Origin: Turritopsis dohrnii
Lineage: Eukaryota > Cnidaria > Hydrozoa > Anthoathecata > Oceaniidae
Direction: 5' to 3'
Assembly (NCBI GenBank): GCA_027922465.2
Contig: BQMF02000004.1
Span: forward strand, 1,798,001 to 1,862,000
Length of the DNA stretch: 64,000 bases
The notes under the pieces are model-generated. The model was not told the origin of the DNA, searched no databases, and saw only the letters and a program-made list of their open reading frames with translations. The position numbers and the translations under genes are program-made. This document shows, piece by piece, positions 1-12,502 of this stretch (position 1 is the first letter of the stretch; each line of letters opens with the position of its first letter).

Positions 1-148
1 ATAACTTTTTACTTAGTTCACTATCAAGTGATGGTTTGTCTGCGACCTCATTCATGGATGGTTTACCACCAACAACAACAGATGGTTTTTTAGGCACAGG
101 AGGAGGTGGAGCTTTTCTTTTGATGCTTCCAGACCGACTTCCCTTCAT
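1..148 (-). CDS. First coding exon of a proline-rich protein (partial)
   Basis: Reading leftwards from an ATG at 146-148, the frame stays open to the window edge (about 49 codons) and starts MKGSRSGSIKRKAPPPPVPK. An in-frame TAA five codons upstream supports this ATG as the start. The KRKAPPPPVPKKP stretch resembles the basic, polyproline N-terminal parts of actin-cytoskeleton and SH3-binding proteins, Cordon-bleu among them, but too little is visible to name it. The gene continues beyond position 1, so no domain can be checked. A chance ORF is less likely, because codon use and composition are unlike the surrounding AT-rich DNA. Confidence 0.5.
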   Translation of the reverse strand, partial: MKGSRSGSIKRKAPPPPVPKKPSVVVGGKPSMNEVADKPSLDSELSKKL

Positions 149-1825
149 GATGTGGTGAAAGTAACTTTACATCTTCCAGAGTTTTTTTATTTCCTCTTTC
201 TGAAAAATGCATTAGCATTTATTTTACTGATACAATAACAATAACATAACAATTTAGATTTAGCAGAATGCTCTAATACAGCCAAATAAACCAACAGGTC
301 AACATTCTTTTACTTATTGACTGTCTTAACACAAAGAGGTTTGATACATGTATATAGGTTAGTATACATGACTGAAAAAATGGTATATACATGACTAAAA
401 AAATTCTCTTTATCACCAGGTAATAAATCAACTTTGTCTGAAAAACATACCATATCACTTATCACATAATATTACATATTCTAAACGTTCTCTATCATCG
501 AATCGAATTTACTGTAAGTATAAATGGAAGTGTTGAAGAGGTGTTAAAGATGTTCAAAACACCTAGTAAGCAGCTGTTCAACAGGGAGCCAAAAACTGCA
601 TTTTTCATAGCAACAATTAGTATAATGTGTAAAATGATTACTAATATTGTAGAAAGAGTTTATGATAAAAAAACATCTGAGGAAAACCACAAAGAGACAA
701 AATGTTGAAAAGATTCAAATTTGCAGACACATTGTGAAAAAAAATTTTTTTTTCAGAAACACCTTTGCTTCAAGTTTTGTTCTTGTTTCCATCTTCACGA
801 TTCAAAAGAATTTGTAACGGAACATGATAACGGAGCGTGATAATGAAATGAATACACTTTGTTGTAGGTAAGAAAGGAAACAATCAGATGTGAAAATAAC
901 ATACCTCTAAACTATTTACGAGAAAAAATTGTAAGAGAATTCACATTCTGAACTGTTCTTTTTTTTACATGAAAATTCAGCCTCAGGCTGTTCTTAATTT
1001 TCGGAACAATGATTTGAACCTCAGGGTGTTCTTATTTTGTTCTTCTTTCTTGATGAGGCTCGCGTTCTTATAAAGTTGTTCTTTATTTAAAAAAGTGTGC
1101 AAGCATTCAATATCTAATCTGATAGCCAATCAAGAAAAATATTAAAAACATCACTGCAACCTATTTTAGTTAAACAAACACATGAAAAAATTAATGCAAG
1201 GAACTGTTTAGCAGATAAAATAGGACTTCCATAGAAAACAAGAGCATCTGGTGGCTTCAAAGCACTTACAAGTCATGTCAGCCTAAGTAGCCACTATCCC
1301 CTACTAATTTTTTCGGATACTATATTTAAATTAATTCAATTTGTAGTGACGACTTTCATGTGGAGGTAGGATTGCATCAGTACTCAGTTCTTTGTTGTTC
1401 ATGAGTGTTGAAAGTCTTATAGAGAGAAACCAGGTCAAGTTATTGTCCAGAATAGCTTCATACTGATGATTTCACTCTTGTTAAGCGGGATTTCCATTTT
1501 TATACATTTTGATGTGTGTATCGTATGAAAATTTAATATCTGATTGGCCAGATTGATTGATCTTGATATGTTTCGGTATGACATGTGAAAAGTTAAAAAT
1601 AAATTCAATTTTTTCAATTCATATATCGAACCCTTTTTAAACAAAGGAGCAATTACAAATAATTATCTCGAAAACAAAGTAAAATCCAACAAAGTAAAAT
1701 TATGATTGAAAACGATACCAATGGGAAAACATCAGATGAAATTAAGAAGAAAGTATTGTCCTGGACGAGGAAAGAGAGGGAAGACCTGATTAGTACACGA
1801 TAATTTAGCAGATATGAGTAATTGT
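149..1825. other. No gene recognised
   Basis: AT-rich sequence with only short spurious ORFs. It is probably the upstream or 5' untranslated region of the minus-strand proline-rich gene. No repeat termini or RNA gene were seen. Confidence 0.4.
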
Positions 1826-2480
1826 AGAACAAGCTTGTGATAAAGGAGCCAGTTCATGGTTAAACGCTCTTCCATTTAAAGACCAAAACCTAGACCTCAA
1901 CAAAGGGGAGTTTACAGATGCAGTTAGACTACGATACAATGAATCACTTATAAAACCTCCATCATTCTGTCCTTGCGGTAAAAGTTTCAACCAACAACAT
2001 GCAATGAACTGCATAAAGGGAGGCTTTATGGCCATGGTCGGTCTAGATAGAGTTTGCAAGGACACAGAAACAGAACCTCATCTTATTAAAATTACAGGCA
2101 AAAAATTTCAGCTAAATACAGCAAATACCACCGATGATGCACGTCTCGACATGAAAGCAGGGGGTTTTCGGAGGAAAGGAGAAACAGAGTTGACGTACAA
2201 GTAACACATGTAAACTCTAACTAAAAATATATGCACTGGTCAGCAAATTTAAGCTTGAGGAGGCTAAGAAGAGAGAATACCTTGAAAGAGTACTGAATGT
2301 TGAGCATGGAATCATTTACACCCTTAGTTTTTTAAACAAATGGTGGGACTGGCATTGAATGCTCTAATTTCTTAAACACTTGGCAAGGAAACTTTCCTTG
2401 AACTTGAACAATGTTTTTAGAATTACCCTCAAGTGAAGTTTTCCCTGTGTAAACACAACTTTCAGATAACCTTTCATTAA
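1826..2480 (+). pseudogene. Decayed retroelement restriction-like endonuclease (RLE) region
   Basis: In the plus direction the translation shows a GASSWLNALPFKD block, then a Cys-His knuckle (CPCGKSFNQQHAMNC, C-x-C-x7-H-x3-C), then ARLDM and, after a frame change, VDVQVTHVNSN. The order of knuckle, acidic PD-(D/E)xK-like residues and THVNS matches the C-terminal endonuclease region of RLE-type non-LTR retroelement polyproteins common in cnidarian genomes. Beyond about 2250 the similarity continues through blocks such as KKREYLERVLNVEHG and TNGG, but in shifting frames with stops. No reverse transcriptase domain precedes it. This is a 5'-truncated dead copy; the family assignment rests on recognition of the motif pattern. 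Confidence 0.65.
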
Positions 2481-3239
2481 ACTTCATGAAAAACTAAAGG
2501 AAGCTGGTAGTATTTTATTTAAACAAAGGTGAGTATTTCAAAAGAGAACTTTTGCAGCTCGTCAAGGCAACGTTAAAATGTTTTCATTTGCTCCTAACCA
2601 CATTCACCTTTCATCACAATGTTCAACCTGAAAACATTATCGACGAAGACAGAAGTCAATAATGATCACTGAAAACATTGCGATCAATTTAATTAAGGGT
2701 ACATCTCCACCCAGTGCAAGCAAAATATCTTTCGAAAGAATAATAATACAGGTTTTGCTATCGAAAAGAATTTTTAATGTAATGTGACTTTAATAATGTA
2801 AAAGTTTTCTCCCAAGAGCTTATAGTTTGGTAATCTGGTCGAACAATTCAGAAAAAAGAATTATAGCAGACGGTTTCTACTTGTGGTTGCCTTCGAACTA
2901 ACTTCTGAATTTCTAATCTCTAACCGAGTGTTCAATTTAATACACAAACGGTGCTACCTGTAAATGTGCAGTTCAAAATAATACATTACCAAATCGAATA
3001 ACACCATATTTTAAAGAACCCTTCAGATTTGTGCTGAAGGTACAGCAAACAAAATGAAATGCTTTTTCGGAAACTTTTATTTCTAGAAAAATGTATCCGC
3101 TTGTCTGTTCAGCCATATTAAATGAATCAAAGTTTATCATGTCAGGAAAAAGCAAGTTTGTTTTGAATTTATTGCTATTTGGCGAATAAATAATTAAATC
3201 ACAGTTACTTTAGAACTTCATAAAACGACACAATAGGTA

Positions 3240-3946
3240 CCGTCTATGTTCCTAATTACGGACAGCCTTCCTCATTACGGACATCAATCAAAACTAATTC
3301 CAACTGTCTGTAAATTAAAAGCACAGCACATCCTGTACTGTCACCCAAACTGTAATAAAACAAACTTCACAGATAATTAAATTTATTTGAGCACTAGAAA
3401 ATTACCAATATGCCGTTTAGAATTTATTTTTCTAAACTTTAAAGATTTCTTTTAAAACAGACTGCTCTCTTGATAATCATGTAATTTTCATGAGATCCGT
3501 GTGTACAATGGTGGCCATATTTACGGATAAAAATAATAATGGCCACTTCCGTCATGAATATCAGTCATCATACGTGGCGAACAAAGGGGTTCGACAGGTT
3601 CAAAATTTATGTTTAAAAATGAGTTGAGTAAAGAAAATGATTTTAGATCATGCTTTTAGAAAGTTAATTATCATAAAATAAGTCAAATAAATAAAGTTTT
3701 TGTATGTCAATCACAGTGGGGGAGGACACTGATTACTGATTATTGAAATACAGGCCATTTCGATTCTTCACAGTCCATTATTCCTCATGTGTAGCTAATT
3801 GCTCTCTATTGCTCTGTTTCATAAAACATTTTATTCAGTTATACGTGGTAAACTTGAATGCGGTGTCTATTTTTGTGACAAGAATCTTTGTTTACATTTT
3901 GATGTCCGTAATAACGAAGGCTGTCCGTAATTTGGCACATAGACGG
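3240..3946 (+). mobile_element. Non-autonomous DNA transposon, family A, copy A1
   Basis: A 707-bp unit bounded by inverted termini starting CCGTCTATG and ending CATAGACGG. Each end holds a block around ATTACGGACAGCC or its complement, repeated imperfectly in the first 50 bp. It is flanked by TA on both sides (3238-3239 and 3947-3948), as expected for Tc1/mariner-like insertion. It has no transposase, and the 98-codon ORF across its right end is a shadow. Two further copies lie at 5.5-7.0 kb. Confidence 0.75.
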
Positions 3947-3948
3947 TA

Positions 3949-5530
3949 TGTAAAATGTATAAACAAACAATTTGAACAAAACATTTTAACAATAATAACA
4001 GTAATCTGTGCTCTTAGGATATTTACGATATTAAGGTAAAAAATCAATGATAATTACCTTAATCTATAATTCCATTTAATGATATTAACGTAAATAACGA
4101 TGTTAACAGTAATATCGTTTGTTATCAAAATCCCCTGGAACGTCACATATATAAAAACAAAGCATACAGATTATTGTCTCTTCTCTGAAAGTGCTCAACA
4201 GTAGGATGAAAAGAAGAAAACTTTTTTGTTAGAACTTTAAGTTTCTTCCTTCACGGATTCATCAGCTGATGACAACTATATAAAAATAAACATATGCATA
4301 AAAAAACAAACATGGGAACTGAATTTATAATAGAAGAAAATTCTTTTGATATTGAAACTTAAAAAACAAATATATATAAATGAATGTTCCTATATACATA
4401 TCTCATGAAATAATATAATAGTTGAGTAATACATTTGAAAATATACAAATGACCAAGTGAAATTGTTTGCAAAGAGTATATAGATTAAACCTATTTAGTG
4501 ACTACTTTACTTGCTCAACTTTTACTTTGCACATGGATATATATCACTTATTTATATAATGATTATTTAATGGAAACAAAGCATACTTTTGCTGGCAGTT
4601 TAGCTAGGCAGTCAGCTATCATTTACGTAAGGTGATATAGAGAGTGTGGGTGAATTAAACAACTGATAAGTTGATTTATAAATCATCCTAGCCTCCCTTG
4701 ATTTATAACCTTTTAATTTAGTTTTTTCCAAGGTTTTTCATTCCTTCATAAATAAAATATCTTATCTTATTATTGCTGATAACGCTTTGCTAACATTTTA
4801 AAGATAATTAAAAAGAATATCCTAAACACAACTAAATGATTACATATACTGTATCGTTGCAGCGATTGCTCTTTTCTCTCGTGGCGATGTTTTGGTTTTG
4901 AGGTGCCATCTTGTAATAAAATGATCTCATTACATTGTCAGGGGGTATTATAACATAATATAATATCATGAGTGTTTTTTTTCACAAGTATCAAAAGTTA
5001 ATACTACTTTTATTTTGAATTAGAATAAAAGATTGTTATCGGAAATAGTTGATAATATTTTCTAAGTGATCGAAAAAAAGAAGAAACACAATCGAAATGG
5101 TGATATTTTTCCCCTGCGCAAAACGAATTCTTGAAACGCTCAGGTCAAAATATTTGCAGGGATTTTTAAACGGGACATTCTAAATATGGTACCTAAGACA
5201 TGACGTGCATCAAGGAACAAGTTCCATGTAAAAATGATAGTAGAACAAATTCTCTTCGCATTTCTATAAGTTATTACAAAATTATGGCTTTATATATCGA
5301 TAATACCATTATCAAATAGATTCGATGACATGAAACTTCTTTATCGTTCCTTCGAGAAAAATGGTAAGGGGTAAGTAAATCTTTTAGTTTGAGGTTGGGG
5401 TTTTGGTTGAGGTTTTGGTCAAAAACCAACGACGACTATATACTTTCAGCAGAGCATAAATCTCCAAAATCAGCTTAGGAAGGTCACTGACATATTGATT
5501 TTTATGATCCTTAGCTTTACTTGACATCAG
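3949..5530. other. No gene recognised
   Basis: AT-rich intergenic DNA. Near 4100-4140 is a block (GTTTGTTATCAAAATCCCCT) that recurs at about 44265-44284, so part of this stretch is a dispersed repeat. No coding signal was found. Confidence 0.4.
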
Positions 5531-5694
5531 CATAGTCTCTAATTACGGATGGACAGCCCTTTTCTCGGACATCGATCAAAACATGATCAACCGTCTGTAA
5601 ATTAAAAACACTAGCCGCCAAAGGCGATAAATTTATTGGAACGCTAGAAAATTACCAATATGCTGTTTAGAATTTATTTTTCTAAACTTTAAAG
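5531..5694 (+). mobile_element. Family A copy A3, left part (interrupted)
   Basis: This matches the left side of copy A1 in the same orientation: the terminal ATTACGGA block, then the segment around TTACCAATATGC and TTTCTAAACTTTAAAG. The match stops at CTTTAAAG, where a family B element begins, and resumes at 6924. Where A1 is uninterrupted it has one CTTTAAAG, so the two parts here were once continuous. Confidence 0.75.
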
Positions 5695-6915
5695 GGATTC
5701 CTGCATCCAAAATCATATTTGCAAATGTGATGAGCTCAAAAAGTTGTTTAACTCTTAGGAGTATTTCATAATTATTTATAGTTTCTGTGATAAAAAATCT
5801 TATATTTGATTTATGCAATGCATATTTATGATGTAATAAGATAGTAACTAACACTTTTCATTGCAATAACCGTCTATGTGTCTAATTACGGACAGCCTTC
5901 GTAATTATGGACACAAAATGTAAACAAACATAATGGCCTATATTTCAATACTCAGTAAAAAGTGTCACGAAAATAGACATGCATTCTTACCAAGTTCACC
6001 ACGTATAACTGAATAAAATGTTTTATGAAACAGAGCAATCCAATAGAGAGCAATTAGCAGCAACACCTGAAGAATAATGGACCGTGAAAATCATAATGGC
6101 CTATATTTCAATACTCAGTAAAAAGTGTCCTCCCCCACTGTGATTGACATACAAAAACTTTATTTATTTGACTTATTTTATGATAATTAACTTTCTAAAA
6201 GCATGATCTAAAAACATTTTCATTCCTCAATTCATTTTTAAACATAAATTTTCGACCTGTCGATATTTCATGACGGAGGTGGCCGTTATTATTTTTTAGC
6301 CGTAAATATGGCTACCACTGTACACACAGAGCTCATAGAAATACGCATTTTTCTCAAGAGAGCGCAGTCTATTTTAAATCTTTAAAGTTTAGAAAAATAA
6401 ATTCTAAATGGCATATTGGTAATTTTCTAGCGTTCAAATAAATTTAATTATCTCTGAAGTTTGTTTTATTACAGTTTGGTTGACAGTACGGGATGTGGTA
6501 GGTGTGTTTTTAATTTACTGATGGTTGGAATTATGTTTTGTCGATGTCCGTAATTACGAAGGCTGTCCGTAATTAGACACATAGATGGAACTTTAGATAT
6601 GATTAATATTACATCTTTGTAAGTTGCTATGATGTAAAGGCTTCCGCTCTGAGCTGATTTATAAAAGAATGAATGAAGTCATAATATTTACTAATTAAGT
6701 TATACACACTAACAAAATACTATCTTATTACATCAGTTATACACACTAACAAAATATATCTTATTACATCACATATATGCGCTGCATAATTTGAACATTT
6801 TTAAATTGAAATATCTGCCCAAGGAAACAAAATTTCCAAAAACTGTAAAAAGAGTTCTTAAACAACTCTGTGAGTTTTATCATCCCTTGAAATATCATTT
6901 TGGACGCAGGAATCC
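5695..6915. mobile_element. Family B DNA transposon, copy B1, hAT-like
   Basis: The unit starts GGATTCCTGCATCCAAAAT and ends with the inverted equivalent, GGACGCAGGAATCC. It is flanked on both sides by CTTTAAAG (5687-5694 and 6916-6923), an 8-bp target duplication typical of hAT elements. Without the 719-bp family A copy inside it, the unit is about 500 bp, close to copy B2 at 49172-49620, with which it shares the termini and an internal block around CAATGCATATTTATGATG. It carries no transposase. Confidence 0.8.
5870..6588 (-). mobile_element. Family A copy A2, nested inside B1
   Basis: A near full-length family A unit in the opposite orientation to A1; for example, CACTGTGATTGACATAC here is the complement of the segment near 3707-3720 in A1. 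It begins CCGTCTATG and ends CATAGATGG. It sits within the family B element, so it arrived after B1. A flanking TA is present on the left; the right boundary is mutated. Confidence 0.75.
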
Positions 6916-6923
6916 CTTTAAAG

Positions 6924-6988
6924 ATTTAAAATAGACTGCTCTCTTGAGAATCGTGCGTACTTTTATGAGCTCTGTGTGTACAATGGTC
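6924..6988 (+). mobile_element. Family A copy A3, right part (truncated)
   Basis: This continues the A3 copy after the B1 insertion. It matches A1 from the segment AGACTGCTCTCTTGA through GTGTGTACAATGG and then stops, so the right terminus of A3 is lost. Confidence 0.65.
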
Positions 6989-7349
6989 GATAGTAATGGA
7001 AAAAAAAGGCAAAGGCTTATAGATGACACTGGGGATTTGGTGAACCCCTGCCCCCGGTGGGTCCAGGGGAAGCCCAGCGTATTTAAGCTTTAAGAGTCAC
7101 GTTTTTTACTTGAAATCAATTGTTTTCGTTCATCACTTAACGTCGGCTCGTGAGCTTGTATGTAGTCGCAGTCACGGATCATAGCCCAATATGATGCAAC
7201 TAACAATTTGCACAATAAATAATAATGAAACTTTTGTATTTGGAGAGACATAATACTCACATGCACGAACAACTCCAACAAATGCGCATGCAATATTTCT
7301 TCATTTTGAGTCAATCGTCTGTTATCCTTTTAATCAAAAAACAGTTATC

Positions 7350-9432
7350 AGGCCTGGTCGTAAGAGGCGCACACCTCCACACACGCCAAGATTTATTTAG
7401 GCATGTGGCAATCGCACGCCTGGCTTGTAATGACAAGTGTAATAACAAATGTTTATTTTAAAGTCAACAAAAATCTGTCCCAAAATGTTGAAAGTTTTGC
7501 TTTGGAAATTGTTCATGTGCTACGATTAAATTTTACAATAACGGAACGAAGCTTTGCTACCATTGCAGTAGCGATTCTCCGATCGCTTTGGAATACGGTA
7601 GTGGTTTTGAATTAAAAATCAGTGCTCGTAAATTTTCTTCGCTTGGTAGTAGAAAACAAGAGGAATGAAGAAGGAGCTTCGTGCATATGATCTTATTATG
7701 TATTATATAATTTAAATTCATAATGTAGTTTTCTCTTTCTTTTTAAAGTTCTTTTAAGTTACAAAAGTATGTGCAAGGTTGCAGTTTCGAAAACATAATC
7801 TTTTATTTAAAAAAATAGCCAGCCAGGTGGTGACGAGTTAATGGAACGGAAACGTCTTAATTTAGCACCATTTGAACTTCAAACCAAAATGATGGAGAGT
7901 AATGCAAATTTTTTTATTTTCAGGTTTTATTCTTCCTCTTTATTAATTTTTGCATAAATTTTATTTACCGTCAAAGTAATCTCTATATATAGCTAACATT
8001 TTACGTTCCGAATCTCCGAAAATAATGTTTTGTTTTATTAATTCATTCTTCGTGAAAATCTCATTATTTTTTACAATATGACACATTTCAAATTTGACTT
8101 GATTATCATACAGAATGAAGATCGTTGATCTTAACTGAAAAAAATTGATCGCACATCTGACAACAGGGCGTTAGCCAGGATTAAAAAAAAATTCTGCGTT
8201 TTTGGTTTTTAATTGGGAAATTGGTGTAGGGGTCCTTGGTGGGGTGGGGTCAAAAGGAATAACGTCAAAGGGTTTGGGGATGACTTTCATTGATAATTTG
8301 GCACCCTTAGAGAACACCCTTATATTCCCTCTGCTTTATTCCATAACGCCATCGACTGGTATGTCTGTGGTAGGAACGACGGCGGAGTCATTCCTAAATG
8401 TTTTTACTTCAGTACTTCAGCTTGACAAGTAGATCTAACTAGACAGTATGGTATCGTACACAATATCTCTTGGACGATACGTGGTATTCAAGATGTCGAA
8501 TTAATTTTCGTAATGTGATCGTACGCGTATAAATGCACTCTCAGAGGTAATGAGGATTAGTGAAGTAAGGGGGACGATTTAACCTGTGAACCCCAAACAC
8601 AGGAGACTGATTGCCTTTCTCTTTATACTTCACGACTTCCCAAAGGAAGTTCCAATGACGTGTATAAAATCTGGTTTGTACTGCTTGTGGTTTCAATAAT
8701 GTAAAAATTGTGTATTATTTTTTGCAAATATGAAATGGGAAGGTTATGTTGTCATTCGTGCGCGAACAAATTTATTACAATCTTCGTACGTAACTGGAAA
8801 TATTCTATCAGTCAACGTTCGTGGCGAACGCACGTGCGCCATTTTTCAAGCCCTCAATGTAAAAAAACAAACCAAGCACGTTGCGCAAAACGAAAAAGCA
8901 GCAATGAAATGGAAAAGTAGATTCAAAGTAGAATAAAATTGTGTTCGAATTTGAAAAAGTGATAAACGAGACAACACAAAATGTCTAGACACTGGAACTG
9001 CAGACATGACACAAAGATTTAAAAAGAGTACGCACAATAAATAAATAAATAAAAGTTTAAAGGAACGCACACATTGTTCAAATCAATTAAATATTTCTCG
9101 AGCGCTCGCAAAAAGAAAAGTAAAAATAAAACTGGAAACATCTGCTCAAACTTACGTAACTGTTTGAGTGCACGTGATCAAGAAATCATAGTAAACAATG
9201 ATAACGAAAATCCCTTCTATCTTAATCGTCAGACTTTTACACATAAGTCTTTTTAAAAAAGTGGTTTGGGAAAATTCTGTCTCCCCAATTGGGAAACCGC
9301 GGTAAACGCAGAATTTTTGACTGCAGCTAATGCCCTGGACAAAAATTTACACGAGCGCACGCGCCATAACTGATATCATCAATTAAGGCGTGCGATGACC
9401 ACATGTCTACTAATTTTCTTACGACCAGGCCT
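7350..9432. mobile_element. 2.1-kb element with 15-bp perfect inverted termini
   Basis: The left end AGGCCTGGTCGTAAG (7350-7364) and right end CTTACGACCAGGCCT (9418-9432) are exact inverted complements. A second inverted block lies inside each end (GGCATGTGGCAATCGCACGCC near 7398, complement near 9385). Flanks CAGTTATC and GGTTATTC resemble each other weakly, so a target duplication is uncertain. The interior holds only short ORFs without recognisable domains. It is probably a non-autonomous DNA transposon; the superfamily is not determined. Confidence 0.6.
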
Positions 9433-11710
9433 GGTTATTCAGCAGAATTCGTTTCAATCATTTTATATTTTACATCAACAGCAAGTTGATACATTTTTAA
9501 AAGATTCAACATTTTTTTCTTCCTTTTGTTCCTTTTAAAAAACATGGAAATAGACTTCTGTACAAATAACGTCATTCATCTAAGAAAGAAAAATTTTGTT
9601 ATTTCGTTATTACGCTGATACGTTATTTCTTTGCATCAGAGTTTTCAAGTTTGCTTAAAATCTGTTTTGCCGAAATATTTTATTGCAATAATGGGGCAAC
9701 TATGGTAATTACCTTGTGTTTGGTACGTAGACCATTAACACTCGTTACGGTCGCGAAAATAAATTAAACTAGAGAAAACGTTGTTAATCTTGTTGTCAAA
9801 GAAGTTTCATATTCTTTCACTTCCTTGTTTGAATATTGAAAATACTTTTTTTTTCAAAACCTGTTGCATAATTTCGTCATCCCCAAATTGGATGTCCCCA
9901 AAATCGGTATACCACTGTCGAAATTGACCTGTATTACCCCCTGGCAACTTAGAAAAACTGCTAAAACTTCCCTCAAAATTGTCGTCAAAATTGTTTTCAA
10001 AATGTATTATATACAGAATTTACTGCTAAGGCCACCTATAATTAATCATTCGTTCATAGTCATTTTTTATGCAAAAATCTTAATGCAGGATGCGGTGATT
10101 ATTTGATTATTTTTCCAAATTTGTAACAATTTTTAGTTATGCAGTTTATGAACGTTTATATCATTTTTCGATTTTACCTCTCCAAGATTATATTGGTTAC
10201 TTCGCAACAATAAAAGAAGAGAAATCCTATTTTTCATGATTTTGTAACTTTAGAAAAATAATCAAACTCGATACGCAATTATTGAATTTTAATTCTGAAT
10301 GCGTGCAGAAGACTATGAACGAATGATTAATTATAAGTGGCCTAGTTCTAAATATGTAAGTCTCGAAGCCAAAAGGGAACATAAGGTTCCCACCTTTCAA
10401 CTAAAAACTGACATCGGTAAACCCTTTGCTTGTTTACAAAAAAATCAGCACTGTAGATATCAAGTAGAGTGCCTACTCCCCTTACCGCGGACTTTAATTA
10501 TAATGCTGCAAAATTTGTCAATGCAAACGTGAAAACACAGCTAAATGGATTTAGCACCACAATGGTCATTCTAGATTTCAAATCAACAAGAACAAACAAG
10601 GAGAATAAAATTGATAAGTACTGTAATTGCAAATATCATCAGGGTGATGTTCCTCTTATTTGTAACTTGTTCTTTTTTCCAATAACTAATTTCGCGTTCA
10701 TCAAAAGTGATGCAAATAACAAAATTGTATGAAATTCAGTGTTCATAATAACAGTTTATCCCTTTCCTCTCAATTTAAGTGCTTTCCCCCTTTGCTTCTG
10801 TGGATAAGACAACCACAGGCTGATACAAATGCATGCCGTTACTGTTTACGAATGGAAGGTAGCCATATTTTTATCAGAAAAGTTTTTTTTAGAAAACAAT
10901 AGTCAAAAAGTCAACTTTTGTTCCCAAAAAAATCTAGACACGTGTTGGGAATTGCACTATTGTGAGAGTGCAGAAAGAGCTATGAAAAAAAGATTATCGC
11001 AGCACAATCATCACTAAAGTTTTCTAAGTAATGATTATGATTGCCCTTCATTATAACATTTTTCAAATCAAAGTTGGACTTTTATAAATGATTCACCGAC
11101 GCGTGAAGGAAGTAAAAATAACTACAATGTATCCTTTGGGTGAAACGTTTTGGGTGAAAGAAATTTCACTCACGTTTCTTGAATGATGAATCTATAGGTA
11201 ATATTATCAACACAAGATTTCCCGATAATTGAATGTTTGTGTGAAAAATTTATCTGCTTGAATAATCAAGCTGAAATCAATGCTAAGTCAGTGCTGAAAT
11301 CAGTTGCTATAGCGGAGAAAGGACATTACTTATTACACTTATTACACACACACTCTCGCATGAATTATGAGAGTGATAACCACTATACAACACATGCACA
11401 AGTCAATAAAGTTTCCCACCATATATATTTTCCTTCACGGTTATCTTCCTGAACCGCCTCGAAAATGCAAGCCAAAGTTTTTATTTAAAAATTTTTTAAA
11501 TTTTCATTTTGAATTTAATTTAGTTGGAAAGCATAAAGGCTGGTTTCCACACCACAGAAATTCTTCGTAAGCAAAACATCTTATTCTGATTATATTGTCT
11601 TTTTTCTCTCTTTTATGTCAACAAGGGTGGGAAATGTCCTCTCATTCTAATGCTCTTCCTTTGGGAATCAATCTCCCAAGGGGATGTTTATCGTGAGATG
11701 TGGCGTGAGA
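9433..11710. other. No gene recognised
   Basis: AT-rich sequence with several ORFs of 60-90 codons. None shows a domain, a biased composition or exon-like boundaries. No repeats with clear termini were seen. Confidence 0.35.
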
Positions 11711-12035
11711 TGTGGCGCCGTAGTATAGAGGTTATCACTCTCTTATTTCATGAGAGATCGGGGTTCAATTCCCCTTGGCGGTGATTCACCATGCGCAAGT
11801 GAATGTACCATAGCGCCGGGTCGACCCATGCCATGTGAGGGAAATTGGGTAGATGATACATCGGGTGTTGCAGGAGGTCATCCAGAAGAGCACAGACCCT
11901 TGATTGGGTTTGTGTCACTCATGAGAGTGTCAAATACTTCGGAGCCTCCAACCTAAGCGGTGATCCCTCCTGGAAAGCAAATAGCAACTGAGTGAGGCTA
12001 GCCACGTAAAACAATACCAAATAAATAAATAATAA
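11711..12035 (+). mobile_element. tRNA-derived SINE
   Basis: The head looks like a tRNA: an A-box-like TAGTATAGAGG near 11720, an anticodon-like arm CTCTC...GAGAG, and a B box GGTTCAATTCC near 11763. Its body resembles tRNA-Asp or tRNA-Glu. About 200 bp of unrelated body follows, and the unit ends in a simple AT tail (AAATAAATAAATAATAAA). The acceptor stem does not pair fully, so this is a retroposon rather than a functional tRNA gene. Confidence 0.65.
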
Positions 12036-12502
12036 ATTTGTGGCATTTTTCACCCATAGCTTAATTTTTGAGAGGGGAAAAAAGCTGCATGAATTTCGGT
12101 AATACAGCATAACGGTTATGTTATATTTATTGGATGATTTCAAGATGGTGTTGATAGCTACAAGAAGTGCGGCTTCTATTGATTTACTGTACCATGCGGT
12201 TGTAGTGGCAAAAGGAAGTTGAGTCTATAATGAAGTTGATATTGCAAACAACTTGATGGTGAATTTTGAAGTATGACATTTTGAAAAATCGGAGCAAATA
12301 TTTTAAACATTAATTGAAAAAAATAGTTGTTAAATAGATGATAAAGCATTTCATGTATTTCATTACAAAAAACAAATAAAATCAAGTGCGGCTTTTTTCC
12401 CTGAAATGTCACATGCAGCGTTTTCCCCCTAAATGACTATATATATATGACTTCACAAGTTAGATTACTTTCTTGTAAAATCTCTTCACTTCAGAATTGA
12501 TA

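Noticed and set aside
11711..11785. Functional tRNA gene
   Set aside because: A and B boxes are present, but the acceptor arm does not pair and about 200 bp of SINE body with an AT tail follows.
12230..12256. Pelota first exon (ATG AAG TTG ATA)
   Set aside because: It begins MKLI like pelota, but the following codons do not resemble the family, there is a stop after eight codons and no donor is placed to join exon 15140.
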